From positions 39,291 through 103,290 of the forward strand of contig PNON01000001.1 in assembly GCA_013824865.1 (NCBI GenBank): a stretch of DNA of 64,000 bases, in the 5' to 3' direction. Position 1 is the stretch's first letter. Each line of letters starts with the position of its first letter. The notes below the pieces were generated by a model, which was given only the letters and a program-made list of their open reading frames with translations, was not told the DNA's origin and ran no database searches. Positions 34,543-44,307 of this stretch are shown one piece after another. The translations under genes were made by a program, and so were the position numbers. The stretch is from Anaerolinea sp. Lineage in GTDB: Bacteria; Chloroflexota; Anaerolineae; Anaerolineales; Anaerolineaceae.

Positions 34543-35228
34543 AACAGAATACCTGTCCATCGTTCATTAAAGCAACGCTGGCTGTGGTCTGGAAAGACCT
34601 GACAGCTGAACTGCGCAGCCGGGAAATATTTTCAGCCATGTTCATCTTTGCCCTGCTGGTGGTGGTAATCTTTAATTTCGCGCTGGAATTGGAAGCTGGT
34701 ACACGAGCATCCATCACTTCCGGGGTGTTGTGGGTCACATTCACCTTTGCCGGCACTATTGGCTTGAACCGGTCCATGGCGCAGGAGAAAGACCGTGGAT
34801 GTATGGATGGGTTGTTGATGGCACCGGTTGATCGGAGTGCCATTTACCTGGGCAAGATGCTCGGCAACCTGCTTTTCATGATCGCGGTTGAAATTGTCAT
34901 CATTCCGCTGTTCAGCGTTTTGTACAATGTCAATCTGATCAATGGCGGATTGCTATTGGTCGTACTTCTAGGTTCGATTGGATATTCCGCAGTGGGTACA
35001 TTGCTGGCCAGCATGTCTGTGCAAACCCGCACACGGGACATGCTGCTACCGATCCTGCTCTTCCCGGTGGTCATTCCGTTGATCGTGGCAGCGGTGAAAG
35101 CTTCATCAGGTTATATTTCAGCGATGCAGATGGAAGAGATTACACCCTGGTTGAACCTGTTGATCGTATATGATGTCATCTTCCTGTCTGTTGCGTGGAT
35201 GGTATTTGACTACGTGGTGGAAGAGTAA
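34539..35228 (+). CDS. ccmB: heme exporter protein CcmB
   Basis: VWKDLTAELRSREIFSAMFIFALLVVVIFNFAL...GTLLASMSVQTRTRDMLLPILLFPVVIPLIVAAVKAS. Confidence 0.93.
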   Translation: MKQNTCPSFIKATLAVVWKDLTAELRSREIFSAMFIFALLVVVIFNFALELEAGTRASITSGVLWVTFTFAGTIGLNRSMAQEKDRGCMDGLLMAPVDRSAIYLGKMLGNLLFMIAVEIVIIPLFSVLYNVNLINGGLLLVVLLGSIGYSAVGTLLASMSVQTRTRDMLLPILLFPVVIPLIVAAVKASSGYISAMQMEEITPWLNLLIVYDVIFLSVAWMVFDYVVEE

Positions 35229-35275
35229 TTGGTAAAGAGAATCGAGATTCGAGAAACGAGATGAGAGAATAACCC

Positions 35276-35971
35276 ATGAAAAAACTGGATAGTAAATTAA
35301 CCATGTTCGATATTGTCACCGGCTTGCTTATGGCTGCTGCCGCTGGAATGGTGTTCTTCTATGCTCCGATTGAAATCGTTATGGGCTATGTGCAAAAAGT
35401 TTTTTACTTCCATGTGGCCAGCGCCTGGGTGGGCATGTTGAGTTTTATTGTGGCAGCCGTGGCGGGAGTCATCTACCTTAAGAAAAGGAGCGGCATCTGG
35501 GATATTGTCAGCTACGCAGCAGTCGAGATCGGCATTTTGTTCGCACTGATCACCATCATCACCGGCTCCATCTGGGCGCGGCCGATCTGGAATACGTGGT
35601 GGACCTGGGATCCGCGTCTGACAACGACCACGATCATGGCACTGGTGTATGTGGCTTACTTGATGCTGAGACAGGGTATTGACGACCCGGAGAAACGGGC
35701 ACGCTTTGGTGCAGTATATGTGATCATTGGCGCATTATCGGTACCGCTCACCTTCCTGTCTATTCGCATATTCCGAACGATCCACCCGGTAGTCATTGCA
35801 GCTCCAACCGCCACCTCGGCAGCGTTCGAGATGGCGCCCAAGATGCTGCAAACTTTTCTGTTCAGCTTGTTTGTATTCTCGGTGTTTTTCGTAGATCTCT
35901 TATGGCACCGAATCAAGTTGGGGAAGCTGGAAGCTGAAGTGGAACACCTGAAGATGGATGCAGGCGAGTAA
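35276..35971 (+). CDS. ccmC: heme exporter protein CcmC
   Basis: QKVFYFHVASAWVGMLSFIVAAVAGVIYL...GSIWARPIWNTWWTWDPRLTTTTIMALVYVAYLMLR (WWTWDPRLT). Confidence 0.95.
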   Translation: MKKLDSKLTMFDIVTGLLMAAAAGMVFFYAPIEIVMGYVQKVFYFHVASAWVGMLSFIVAAVAGVIYLKKRSGIWDIVSYAAVEIGILFALITIITGSIWARPIWNTWWTWDPRLTTTTIMALVYVAYLMLRQGIDDPEKRARFGAVYVIIGALSVPLTFLSIRIFRTIHPVVIAAPTATSAAFEMAPKMLQTFLFSLFVFSVFFVDLLWHRIKLGKLEAEVEHLKMDAGE

Positions 35972-35982
35972 GGAGAAGAAAA

Positions 35983-36117
35983 ATGGCACAGACATTCAGT
36001 TATTTTGTGGCAGGGTATGTGGTGATCTTCACCGGCCTGGCTGGATACATCATCAGCCTGGCTTTGCGCTGGAAAAAGATGAAACAAGAAAAAGTGATGT
36101 TGGAAAAACAACCTTAG
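35983..36117 (+). CDS. ccmD: CcmD-like small membrane protein, 44 aa (missing from the ORF track)
   Basis: MAQTFSYFVAGYVVIFTGLAGYIISLALRWKKMKQEKVMLEKQP*; RBS AAGGAG; directly after ccmC. Confidence 0.75.
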   Translation: MAQTFSYFVAGYVVIFTGLAGYIISLALRWKKMKQEKVMLEKQP

Positions 36118-36332
36118 ATTTGGGTGTCCAATCAATTGACTGGAGGGATAAACGAAAAGGACAAACTGGCTCTCAATGGGGTCGTTCATTAAGTTGACAA
36201 CAGTTGCCAGCAGTTTCAGCCATGCGTAATCAGTGGAGATGGGAATTCATGGTGAGTGTAGATTCTGGTCATGATCGGACTAATTATTTCGTATGTTTAC
36301 GAGAGTATGTTAACCAATGATTTGTATAGGAG

Positions 36333-36920
36333 ATGGAAATGGATTCAGGGGATAATTCCTTAGGTTTATTTATCAATGCGCTAGCCTTTTCAGCCAGGCA
36401 GCATAATGGACAGCATAGAAAGGATAGTGGGGAAAGTCCGTATATCAATCACCCCATTGAAGTGACACGTATCCTGTGGCAGGAAGGCGATATCCGGGAT
36501 ATGCCGGTCTTGCTTGCTGCGCTGTTGCACGACACACTCGAAGACACCGTGACACAGAAGACTGAAGAAGACTCAGCATTGCAACAAGAAATCGCATTGA
36601 ATTTTGGAAAAGAGGTACTGAGTCTGGTCCTTGAAGTGACAGATGATAAGAGCCTTGATAAAGCGGTTCGCAAGCAGTTGCAGGTGGAACATGCTCCGCA
36701 TCTCTCAATGAATGCGAAGCTGATCAAACTGGCAGATAAGATTAGCAATGTTCGGGATGTGATTGGTAACCCACCCAGAGACTGGGGGGGTGAACGCAGA
36801 CTGAATTATCTTTATTGGTCGAAAGCGGTGGTGGATGGAATACGGGGAGTCAATGCAAAACTCGAAGCAACTTTTGATGCGGCTTATATGCTGGGAATAA
36901 CCACTCTACAAGTTAAATAA
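36333..36920 (+). CDS. HD-domain phosphohydrolase, MESH1/RelA-SpoT hydrolase-like
   Basis: ALAFSARQHNGQHRKDSGESPYINHPIEVTRILW...LLAALLHDTLEDT...KLIKLADKISNVRDV. Confidence 0.88.
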   Translation: MEMDSGDNSLGLFINALAFSARQHNGQHRKDSGESPYINHPIEVTRILWQEGDIRDMPVLLAALLHDTLEDTVTQKTEEDSALQQEIALNFGKEVLSLVLEVTDDKSLDKAVRKQLQVEHAPHLSMNAKLIKLADKISNVRDVIGNPPRDWGGERRLNYLYWSKAVVDGIRGVNAKLEATFDAAYMLGITTLQVK

Positions 36921-37024
36921 TTCCTGAGAAAATAATGGATGAATGTATTATGTTTGATTTGCGGAAACAGCATTTGAATATATAATCAATTTATAGATTC
37001 AAAATTAACATTCAGGAGGAAGAA

Positions 37025-37429
37025 ATGGCTTCAATTGTGGATGTCGAAGGAATTGGAAAAACCTATGCTGAAAAATTACAGGCAGTAGGCGTTAAAACCA
37101 CCGACGCATTGCTGGAGCAGGGAGGCTCCCCCAAAGGACGCAAAGCCCTGGCGGAAAAAGCCGGGATCGCCGAGAAGTTGATCCTGGAATGGGTAAACCA
37201 TGTGGATCTGTACCGCATCAAGGGTGTGGGCAGCGAATACTCCGACCTGTTGGAAGAAGCAGGCGTGGATACCGTGGTTGAACTCGCCACCCGTAAACCA
37301 GAGAATCTGGTTAAAGCAATGGAAGAAAGCAATAAGAAAAAAAAGCTGGTGCGCAAGATGCCCACACTGGATATGGTGACAGACTGGGTGGAGCAAGCTA
37401 AAAAACTTCCATGCCTCATATCTTATTAA
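37025..37429 (+). CDS. DUF4332 (helix-hairpin-helix-like) protein
   Basis: VDVEGIGKTYAEKLQAVGVKTTDALLEQGGSPKGRKALAEKAGIAEKLILEWVNHVDLYRIKGVGSEYSDLLEEAGVDTVVELATRKPENL. Confidence 0.85.
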   Translation: MASIVDVEGIGKTYAEKLQAVGVKTTDALLEQGGSPKGRKALAEKAGIAEKLILEWVNHVDLYRIKGVGSEYSDLLEEAGVDTVVELATRKPENLVKAMEESNKKKKLVRKMPTLDMVTDWVEQAKKLPCLISY

Positions 37430-37444
37430 AATCGGAAAATAGTT

Positions 37445-37470
37445 AAACAAGGGGCGGAAGCCCCTTGTTT
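37445..37470 (+). terminator. hairpin terminator
   Basis: AAACAAGGGGC-GGAA-GCCCCTTGTTT, 11-bp perfect stem. Confidence 0.75.
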
Positions 37471-37485
37471 CGGATTAAGGAGAAT

Positions 37486-37815
37486 ATGGAAGAAACTGAG
37501 ATTCCCGTCAAAGGGGCTTATCCATTAGCGGCCAGCATACAATACCAGGCAGATTCGGTGGTTAGCAGGACCCTGGTCAACAAGCCGGCTGGCACTGTGA
37601 CTCTGTTTGCCTTCGGAAAAGAGCAGGGGTTGAGCGAACATACAGCACCCTTTGATGCCCAGGTACTGGTGTTGGATGGGAGGGCAGAAGTCAGCATATC
37701 AGGCAATTGGTTCTCAGTGGCAGCCGGGGAAACGATTCTGCTGCCGGCAGGGTTGCCGCATGCTGTGAAGGCAGTGGAAGCATTTAAAATGCTGCTGATC
37801 ATGATCAAAGCATGA
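37486..37815 (+). CDS. cupin-domain protein
   Basis: VTLFAFGKEQGLSEHTAPFDAQVLVLDGRAEVSISGNWFSVAAGETILLPAGLPHAVKAVEAFKMLLIMI. Confidence 0.85.
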   Translation: MEETEIPVKGAYPLAASIQYQADSVVSRTLVNKPAGTVTLFAFGKEQGLSEHTAPFDAQVLVLDGRAEVSISGNWFSVAAGETILLPAGLPHAVKAVEAFKMLLIMIKA

Positions 37816-37884
37816 TAGATTGACTATCCAAGTTAATCCGGACAAATCCATTACTTAGTGTTACTTTATAGGTGATTAGAATAT

Positions 37885-38541
37885 ATGGAATCGATTATTG
37901 TCAAAAATATAAAAGAAGAAAAGTATTACCGTTATGCACTCTGACTGAGCATTTTTACTATCCTGGCCAACCTTATTGAGGGAGGATTTTCCACCTTTCT
38001 TGGTTATTCAGATGGAACGATAGCGCTTTTTGGTTTTGGCATAGACAGCTTTATCGAAGTAATCTCAGCCATTGGCATCCTGGTCATGGTAATCAGGTTG
38101 AAAGCTGGTCGGTCTCACAAGCGCAATCAATTGGAAATTATTGCACTTAGGGTGACTTCCATCAGTTTCTTTTTGCTGGTAGTTGGATTAATTGCGACAA
38201 CAGTATTAAATATCATTAATCATCAACAACCAGAATCCACCAGGTGGGGAATCGTTATATCCATTATTTCAATAACGGTGATGTTCTTCCTGGTGCAGGC
38301 TAAAATGAAAGTGGGGAGGTTCCTGAACTCAGATGCCATTGTTGCAGACGCAAAATGCACCCAGGTATGCATATATATGTCAGTTGTTCTGCTAGCATCC
38401 AGTTTGCTTTACAGCCTGACCGGGATCGGTTTGATGGATACCCTCGGCGCGCTTGGCATCGCTTACTATTCATTTACCGAAGGCAAGGAAGCGTGGGAGA
38501 AAGCCGCCGGTAAGGAAGATTGCGATTGCGAAGCTGATTAA
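37885..38541 (+). pseudogene. cation-efflux/CDF-like transporter with in-frame TGA at codon 20
   Basis: MESIIVKNIKEEKYYRYAL*LSIFTILANLIEGGFSTFLGYSDGTIALFGFGIDSFIEVISAIGILVMVIRLKAG...: coding continues in the same frame across TGA 37942-37944. Confidence 0.7.
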
Positions 38542-38957
38542 TCGCCAATGATTTTTACCAGGATGCGTTTTCTCCTCATTCCATCAAACTCGCCATAAAA
38601 AATCTGTTCCCATGTGCCAAAGTCAAGTCTGCCATTGGTGACGGCCACCACCACCTCCCGTCCCATTACCTGGCGTTTTATGTGGGCATCTGCATTATCT
38701 TCACCGGTGCGATTATGCCAGTAGTTATTGATCGGTTCATGGGGGGCCAGTTTTTCTAGCCAGAGGTCATAGTCATGATGCAGGCCGGATTCATCATCAT
38801 TGATGAACACTGAAGCGGTGATGTGCATGGAGTTCACCAGAACCAGGCCTTCACGGATGCCGCTCTCACGCAGGCAGGATTCCACCTGTGGGGTGATGTT
38901 GATAAATTCGCGGCGGGAGGGGGTGTTAACGGTCAATTCTTTGCGATAGGATTTCAT
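38538..38957 (-). CDS. secondary thiamine-phosphate synthase / YjbQ (UPF0047) family
   Basis: [38 protein letters not shown]...[39 protein letters not shown]. Confidence 0.9.
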   Translation of the reverse strand: MKSYRKELTVNTPSRREFINITPQVESCLRESGIREGLVLVNSMHITASVFINDDESGLHHDYDLWLEKLAPHEPINNYWHNRTGEDNADAHIKRQVMGREVVVAVTNGRLDFGTWEQIFYGEFDGMRRKRILVKIIGD

Positions 38958-39009
38958 CTCATCAGCTCCTGGCGAAGCGGCGTGAATGAAGGTTTGAAAA
39001 ATAAGGTAA

Positions 39010-39711
39010 TTAATCCCGGCGGCGGCCAAGCAGAATGAAGGCGTAATACAGGACAGTTGAAATGGCCTGTATGGCAGCGGCCACATAAGTCCAGGCAGCG
39101 GCATCCAAGACGGAACTGACACCGGATACTTCACTGTTATAGATCACGCCAGAGGTGGAAAGCCATTCTTTGGCCCGGCGGGAGGCATCCAGTTCCACCG
39201 GCAGGGTGATGACTGCGAAAACAGCGGTGAGGCCGAACAGGAATAACCCAATCCATGCGACCGAATCTCCAGCAGTACCCAACAACATGCCAATGGCAAA
39301 GATGATGGGTCCCAGCCAGCTGCCAATCTGTACGGTGGGTACCAGGGTGGAACGAAGTTTGAGCGGCGCATAGTTTTCACCATGCTGAATGGCGTGCCCG
39401 GCTTCATGGGCGGCAATACCTGCAGCAGCCACACTGTTGCCATTGTGAACATCCCGGCTCAAGCGCAAGGTGCGGGAGCGCGGATCGTAATGGTCACTCA
39501 GCGTACCGTTCGTGGTTTCCACTTTAACAGATTGCAGCCCATTTTGGTCTAGCATATATCGAGCCACCTGGGCACCGCTGAAATTCGCGTAGGTCCGAAC
39601 CTGCGAATATTTTTTAAATGCGCTTTGTACTTTCATTTGCGCCCAAAAACCAAGTAATAAAGCAGGCAGGGCAAACAAGAAGTACAAGCCATAACCACCA
39701 AATCCAATCAT
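39010..39711 (-). CDS. neutral zinc metallopeptidase (YugP-like)
   Basis: [32 protein letters not shown]...[18 protein letters not shown] (HEXXH-like HEAGH). Confidence 0.9.
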   Translation of the reverse strand: MIGFGGYGLYFLFALPALLLGFWAQMKVQSAFKKYSQVRTYANFSGAQVARYMLDQNGLQSVKVETTNGTLSDHYDPRSRTLRLSRDVHNGNSVAAAGIAAHEAGHAIQHGENYAPLKLRSTLVPTVQIGSWLGPIIFAIGMLLGTAGDSVAWIGLFLFGLTAVFAVITLPVELDASRRAKEWLSTSGVIYNSEVSGVSSVLDAAAWTYVAAAIQAISTVLYYAFILLGRRRD

Positions 39712-39900
39712 AAATTACATCCTTTCATTGATCTCACAGTTGATTAATTTTAATCCATTATTATCAGAAATGTATAAGAACGGATGGAAAGCAGTCCAAA
39801 CCGGTAATCATTCAAAGACGGTATTGCAAGCTGGGGGGATAAATTACGGAGGGTTAATGGTGTAAAATTATGCTGATTAATCTATTCGCTGGAGGAGTAT

Positions 39901-40437
39901 ATGAGGCGCTGGCAGGTGATCATTGGTAGTTTACTGATATTTTTTGGAGTGATCGCTTTGGTGAATGCCATTTGGCACATCCAATTGGGCAGGTATCTGT
40001 GGCCGATCATATTCATCGCAGCGGGTGTGTTGCTGCTGGTGAAACCGAAACTACCCGGGTCGTGGTTATGGGATTGGATATCCGTGAATCATGCTGTCCG
40101 AAAGGGAGAGGTTTTTGCCAGGGAGGAAACCAGGAATGGATTCATTGGCGATACCACCATCGAGTTGACAGAGGCTGAACTACCCGTTGGTGAAATGCAT
40201 TACACCTTGAAAGGCTTCATCGGAGATATCACCCTGCGAGTGCCTGCTGAAGTAGGCGTTAAAGTTCGCGCCAACAACTTTATGGGTGAGATCGACATGT
40301 TTGGAGACGAGAGCACCGGCATTATGGCTCCCGTGGAAGCGCAGACAGCGAACTATGGCAACGCAGTGAAAAAGGTCGTGGTGGATATGAACTACTTCAT
40401 TGGCGAGCTCAAGGTTCGGCACTATAAAACCATATAA
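39901..40437 (+). CDS. LiaF-like / cell-wall-active antibiotics response membrane protein
   Basis: Two TM segments then FIGDTTIELTEAELPVGEMHYTLKGFIGDITLRVPAEVGVKVRANNFMGEIDMFG. Confidence 0.75.
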   Translation: MRRWQVIIGSLLIFFGVIALVNAIWHIQLGRYLWPIIFIAAGVLLLVKPKLPGSWLWDWISVNHAVRKGEVFAREETRNGFIGDTTIELTEAELPVGEMHYTLKGFIGDITLRVPAEVGVKVRANNFMGEIDMFGDESTGIMAPVEAQTANYGNAVKKVVVDMNYFIGELKVRHYKTI

Positions 40438-40571
40438 ACCGAAAATTAGCACTAAATGGTATTTCTTTTCAAAAAGACCCTGAATGCATGGAATAGTAAA
40501 TTACCTCTATTGCAAACCTACCTTGGCAGGGAGGTGGATAGATCAATCCCCTGAGAAAACAACTTGGACCT

Positions 40572-41342
40572 ATGAAGAACCGACTTATATTGCTGTTCAC
40601 CCTCATGGCTTCACTGCTGACAGGCTGCCAGTCCCAAAAGCCAGGCGCGGAAAGCGCAACGGGACTGCCACCCCAACCTACTCCCGTCCTGGCAGCCACG
40701 GCGGACCTTAGCTGCCTGGATGGTAAAACCTCCGTGCCTGCCAGGGTGGTGCGGGTAATTGATGGCGATACCATTGACGTGCAAATCAACGGGGTGACCG
40801 AAACCGTGCGTTACCTGGCGGTGGATACCCCGGAGATGCACGCCAGAAACCCAAATCTCGGGCGGGAAGCGGCGGATTATAACCGAGCATTAGTTGAAGA
40901 TGCAATAGTGGAGCTTGTGAAAGACATATCAGATCGGGATGAGTTTGGCCGCTTGCTGCGATTTGTAAAGGTGGATGGCGTTTTGATAAACTACGAACTC
41001 ATCCGGCAAGGTCATGCCACAGCGTTCATCCGTGAACCGGATGTGATGTGTGCTGCCCCCTTTCAGGCTGCCATGCTGGCTGCATATCGCGAACGGTTGG
41101 GCATCTGGCAGGATATACCCTTTGACAGCGGAACAGCGAGCTTATGCCCACAGGGGTGCGCCAATCCCCCGGTGGGATGCGCTATTAAAGGCAATGTAAA
41201 CCGCCTTAAGGATAAGATATATCACCTGCCTGACACAGCAGATTATCCCGATGTGGAAATGGACCCCGACAAGGGCGAGTTGTGGTTTTGCACCATTGAG
41301 GAAGCCATTGCCAATGGATGGCGTCCACCGCGCGCAGAGTGA
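40572..41342 (+). CDS. thermonuclease (SNase) family lipoprotein
   Basis: LLTGCQSQ lipobox; RVVRVIDGDTIDVQINGVTETVRYLAVDTPEMHARNPNLGREA...DRDEFGRLLRFVKVDGVLINYELIRQGHA. Confidence 0.88.
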   Translation: MKNRLILLFTLMASLLTGCQSQKPGAESATGLPPQPTPVLAATADLSCLDGKTSVPARVVRVIDGDTIDVQINGVTETVRYLAVDTPEMHARNPNLGREAADYNRALVEDAIVELVKDISDRDEFGRLLRFVKVDGVLINYELIRQGHATAFIREPDVMCAAPFQAAMLAAYRERLGIWQDIPFDSGTASLCPQGCANPPVGCAIKGNVNRLKDKIYHLPDTADYPDVEMDPDKGELWFCTIEEAIANGWRPPRAE

Positions 41343-41355
41343 GTATAATGGGAGC

Positions 41356-42144
41356 ATGACACTCTTTCTATCAAAACTACTTCCATTGTTTATTTACCCG
41401 GTCGGGTTAGCGGGATTGTTGTTACTGATGGCGTTGGTACTGTGGAAAAAAACGAACCTGACGCGGTTTTTCGTACTCATCGCCTTCCTGGCAATTTTCG
41501 TGGGCGGCAACCGTTGGGTCAGCATGTCCATTGTGCGTTCGCTTGAATCCAGGTATGCACCACTGGCAGAAAATATCCACGGGGATGTGATCGTAGTTCT
41601 CGGCGGTGGGACAGATCCGCAGCAATATCCACGGCCAACAGTAGAGGTCAATGGCGCAGGCGACCGCATATTCTACGCGGCCAGCCTGTACCGTTTGGGC
41701 GTTGCTGACCAGGTCATATTGACAGGCGGCAATATTGAATGGCAGGGCGAGGTTTCCAGCACACCGGCAGAGGATATGGCGGTGTTGATGCGCTTCAGCG
41801 GTGTACCATCTGACGCCTTGATACTGCAGGGAGAATCTGCCAATACAGCAGAGGATGCTGCCTTTTCAGCCCAGATCATCAAGGAAAATGGCTGGCAGCG
41901 GGTGATCTTGGTGACCAGCGCGCTGCACATGCCGCGTTCGGTAGCGCTCTTTAAAGAGATGGGCGTCGAGGTGATACCCGCCCCAACTGATTTCATCATC
42001 ACCGACCAGGCATATGCTGACCTTTTTTCATCCCGCTGGGAAAACATTGCCATCAACTTACTGCCAACTGCCTCAAGCTTAAAGTCAACCACGAGCGCTC
42101 TCAAGGAATATATCGGGATGCTGGTGAATACGATTGGCGATTAA
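41356..42144 (+). CDS. YdcF family (DUF218) protein
   Basis: DVIVVLGGGTDPQQYPRPTVEVNGAGDRIFYAASLYRLGVADQVILTGGNIEW...ESANTAEDA...RVILVTSALHMPRSVALFKEMGVEVIPAPTDF. Confidence 0.88.
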   Translation: MTLFLSKLLPLFIYPVGLAGLLLLMALVLWKKTNLTRFFVLIAFLAIFVGGNRWVSMSIVRSLESRYAPLAENIHGDVIVVLGGGTDPQQYPRPTVEVNGAGDRIFYAASLYRLGVADQVILTGGNIEWQGEVSSTPAEDMAVLMRFSGVPSDALILQGESANTAEDAAFSAQIIKENGWQRVILVTSALHMPRSVALFKEMGVEVIPAPTDFIITDQAYADLFSSRWENIAINLLPTASSLKSTTSALKEYIGMLVNTIGD

Positions 42145-42173
42145 TGCGGGTATGGTCATATTGAGAGAAAGTA

Positions 42174-42911
42174 ATGAATCTGAATAAAAATAACGATCAA
42201 GGACAGTTTCTCGATTACCTGAATCATTGGGTGGCAGGATTGCCTGTGGTTGGATTTGCTGAGCTATGCCCACAGCCGACCAAAGCGGTCATCATCTGTG
42301 TGGATATGATCAATGGGTTCTGTCATGCCGGGCCGCTCGCAAGCCCGCGGGTGAAACAGATCATCCAACCCATCCTGGCTCTACTTAAAGGCGGACACAG
42401 AGGGGGCATTACCCAAATCCTTCTGACCCAGGACAGCCATGAACCGGAGGCTGTAGAGTTTGGAGCTTTTCCGCCTCACTGCATTCGAGGTACAAACGAG
42501 GCTGAAACCATCCCTGAAATTAAACAGCTGCCTTTCCACCCGGAAATGGTTCTGCTGGAAAAGAATTCGATCCATTCCGGGTTGAATACTGGTTTGAATG
42601 CCTGGCTGGCGCAGCATCCTGAACTGGATACCTTCATCCTGGTTGGCGATTGCACGGACCTGTGCATTTACCAGTTGGCCATGCACCTGCGGTTGGATGC
42701 AAATGCCCATCAGCTAAACAGAAGGGTGGTCATTCCTGCAGATTGTGTGGATACTTATGATATCGACGTGGAGGCAGCAAGTGCAATTGGCGCCATGCCG
42801 CATCCAGGCGGTATACTGCATAAAATCTTCCTGTACCACATGGCATTGAATGCAATCGAGATTGTGGCGACCATTCAGGTGAAGAACGAGGTTAGCAATG
42901 AGCTTATTTAA
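42174..42911 (+). CDS. isochorismatase-family hydrolase (nicotinamidase-like)
   Basis: AVIICVDMINGFCHAGPLASPRVKQII...ILLTQDSHEPEAVEFGAFPPHCIRGTNEAE...DTFILVGDCTDLCIYQLAMHLR. Confidence 0.87.
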   Translation: MNLNKNNDQGQFLDYLNHWVAGLPVVGFAELCPQPTKAVIICVDMINGFCHAGPLASPRVKQIIQPILALLKGGHRGGITQILLTQDSHEPEAVEFGAFPPHCIRGTNEAETIPEIKQLPFHPEMVLLEKNSIHSGLNTGLNAWLAQHPELDTFILVGDCTDLCIYQLAMHLRLDANAHQLNRRVVIPADCVDTYDIDVEAASAIGAMPHPGGILHKIFLYHMALNAIEIVATIQVKNEVSNELI

Positions 42912-44241
42912 TGGAAAACGTTTGGATAATTCAACTTTCAAATTGGATGTAGAGCGAATGCGCAAAGGGTGGTATAGCGATAAATACTTCTGCAACATTG
43001 CAGAAATGCTGACCATCCTTTCCAAATCCAGCTACCGCTATCAAGGGGAATCTCCCCGCTTAAAGGACATCGATTTGACGGAAGGCATCTGTTCCGGTGA
43101 CCTGGAAGTGGAAATGCAGGTCTTCACCCGCCGACGGGGAAAGACAATTGTGGTTGGGATCGATAAAGCCCTGACCATGTTGCGCCTTTGCACCGGATAT
43201 CGGGATGGCAATGAATTTGTGGATACATCCAATCGATTGGAAGTATGGGCAGTTAAAGATGGTGAAATTGTGCATGGAACAGGCGACCCCATGCATGTAG
43301 AGCCAGTAATGCGCATCCGCGGCAGGTACCGCGATTTCGCTCTGCTCGAGACGCCCATCCTGGGTGGCATCACCCGCTCCAGCCGGGTGGCCACAAATGT
43401 CTATTGTACGCTGATCGCCGCACGCGGCAAGGCAGTCATGTTCTTCCCGGCCAGGTTTGACGCGCATGAAGTGCAGGCAGCAGATGGCTATGCCTATTCA
43501 ATCGCAGTGCAACGTTTCAATCTGGATTTTGCTGGAAAATTGCCTACATTTGTCTCCACTGATGCCCAGGGTGACTGGTGGGGCGGTCAGGGTGGCGGCA
43601 CCGTTGCTCACAGCGCAATCGCCTGTTTTTTTGGGGATACAGCCGAGGCCATGCTGGCATTTTGCAAAGTATTACCGGTATCCATTCCCCGCATCGCGCT
43701 GGTGGATTTCAATAATGATTGTGTGGCTGATTCATGCGCGGTGGCGAAGGTGCTATTTGCAAAATACCGCGAGTTGGTGGATTCAGGCAATAGTGAGGAA
43801 GCTGAGCGATATAGACTGTATGGGGTTCGACTGGATACCGGCGCGACCCTGCGGGATGTTTCCGTGCCACCACTGGGCGATCCAGGGTTGGATATGGGAG
43901 TCAATCCACGCCTGGTTTTCAATGTGCGGGAAGCGCTGAATAACAACTGGGGAAGCTGGGGTTTGCCAGAAGAATGGCACACCAGGGCAGAAGAATATTG
44001 CCAGAAGATCCATATTGTCGTTTCTGGCGGTTTCAACCCGGAAAAGATCGAGAAATTTGAAAAGCTGGGCGTGCCGGTGGATAGTTATGCTGTTGGCTCT
44101 TCTTTATTTGATAATCACGGTCCCACGGTTTCTGACTATACTGCGGATGTGGTGCGCGTGAAAGTGAAGGGGAAATGGATAGAGCTGGCCAAGGTTGGGC
44201 GGGTTCCTTGCGAAAATCCCAAGTTGGAACGCATTTGGTAA
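42898..44241 (+). CDS. nicotinate phosphoribosyltransferase-like protein
   Basis: LDVERMRKGWYSDKYFCNIAEML...VVGIDKALTMLRLCTG...VDFNNDCVADSCAVAKVLF...YGVRLDTGATLRD; overlaps isochorismatase gene. Confidence 0.82.
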   Translation: MSLFNGKRLDNSTFKLDVERMRKGWYSDKYFCNIAEMLTILSKSSYRYQGESPRLKDIDLTEGICSGDLEVEMQVFTRRRGKTIVVGIDKALTMLRLCTGYRDGNEFVDTSNRLEVWAVKDGEIVHGTGDPMHVEPVMRIRGRYRDFALLETPILGGITRSSRVATNVYCTLIAARGKAVMFFPARFDAHEVQAADGYAYSIAVQRFNLDFAGKLPTFVSTDAQGDWWGGQGGGTVAHSAIACFFGDTAEAMLAFCKVLPVSIPRIALVDFNNDCVADSCAVAKVLFAKYRELVDSGNSEEAERYRLYGVRLDTGATLRDVSVPPLGDPGLDMGVNPRLVFNVREALNNNWGSWGLPEEWHTRAEEYCQKIHIVVSGGFNPEKIEKFEKLGVPVDSYAVGSSLFDNHGPTVSDYTADVVRVKVKGKWIELAKVGRVPCENPKLERIW

Positions 44242-44307
44242 AGCGCACTTTCCCTCGCTGGTTCACTCCATATGGTAAGATTGTGCTGAAAAGGATAAAA
44301 ATTGTAT

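Noticed and set aside
37942-37944. Selenocysteine codon
   Set aside because: No known selenoprotein family for this CDF-like transporter and no evident SECIS; nonsense mutation or error is simpler.
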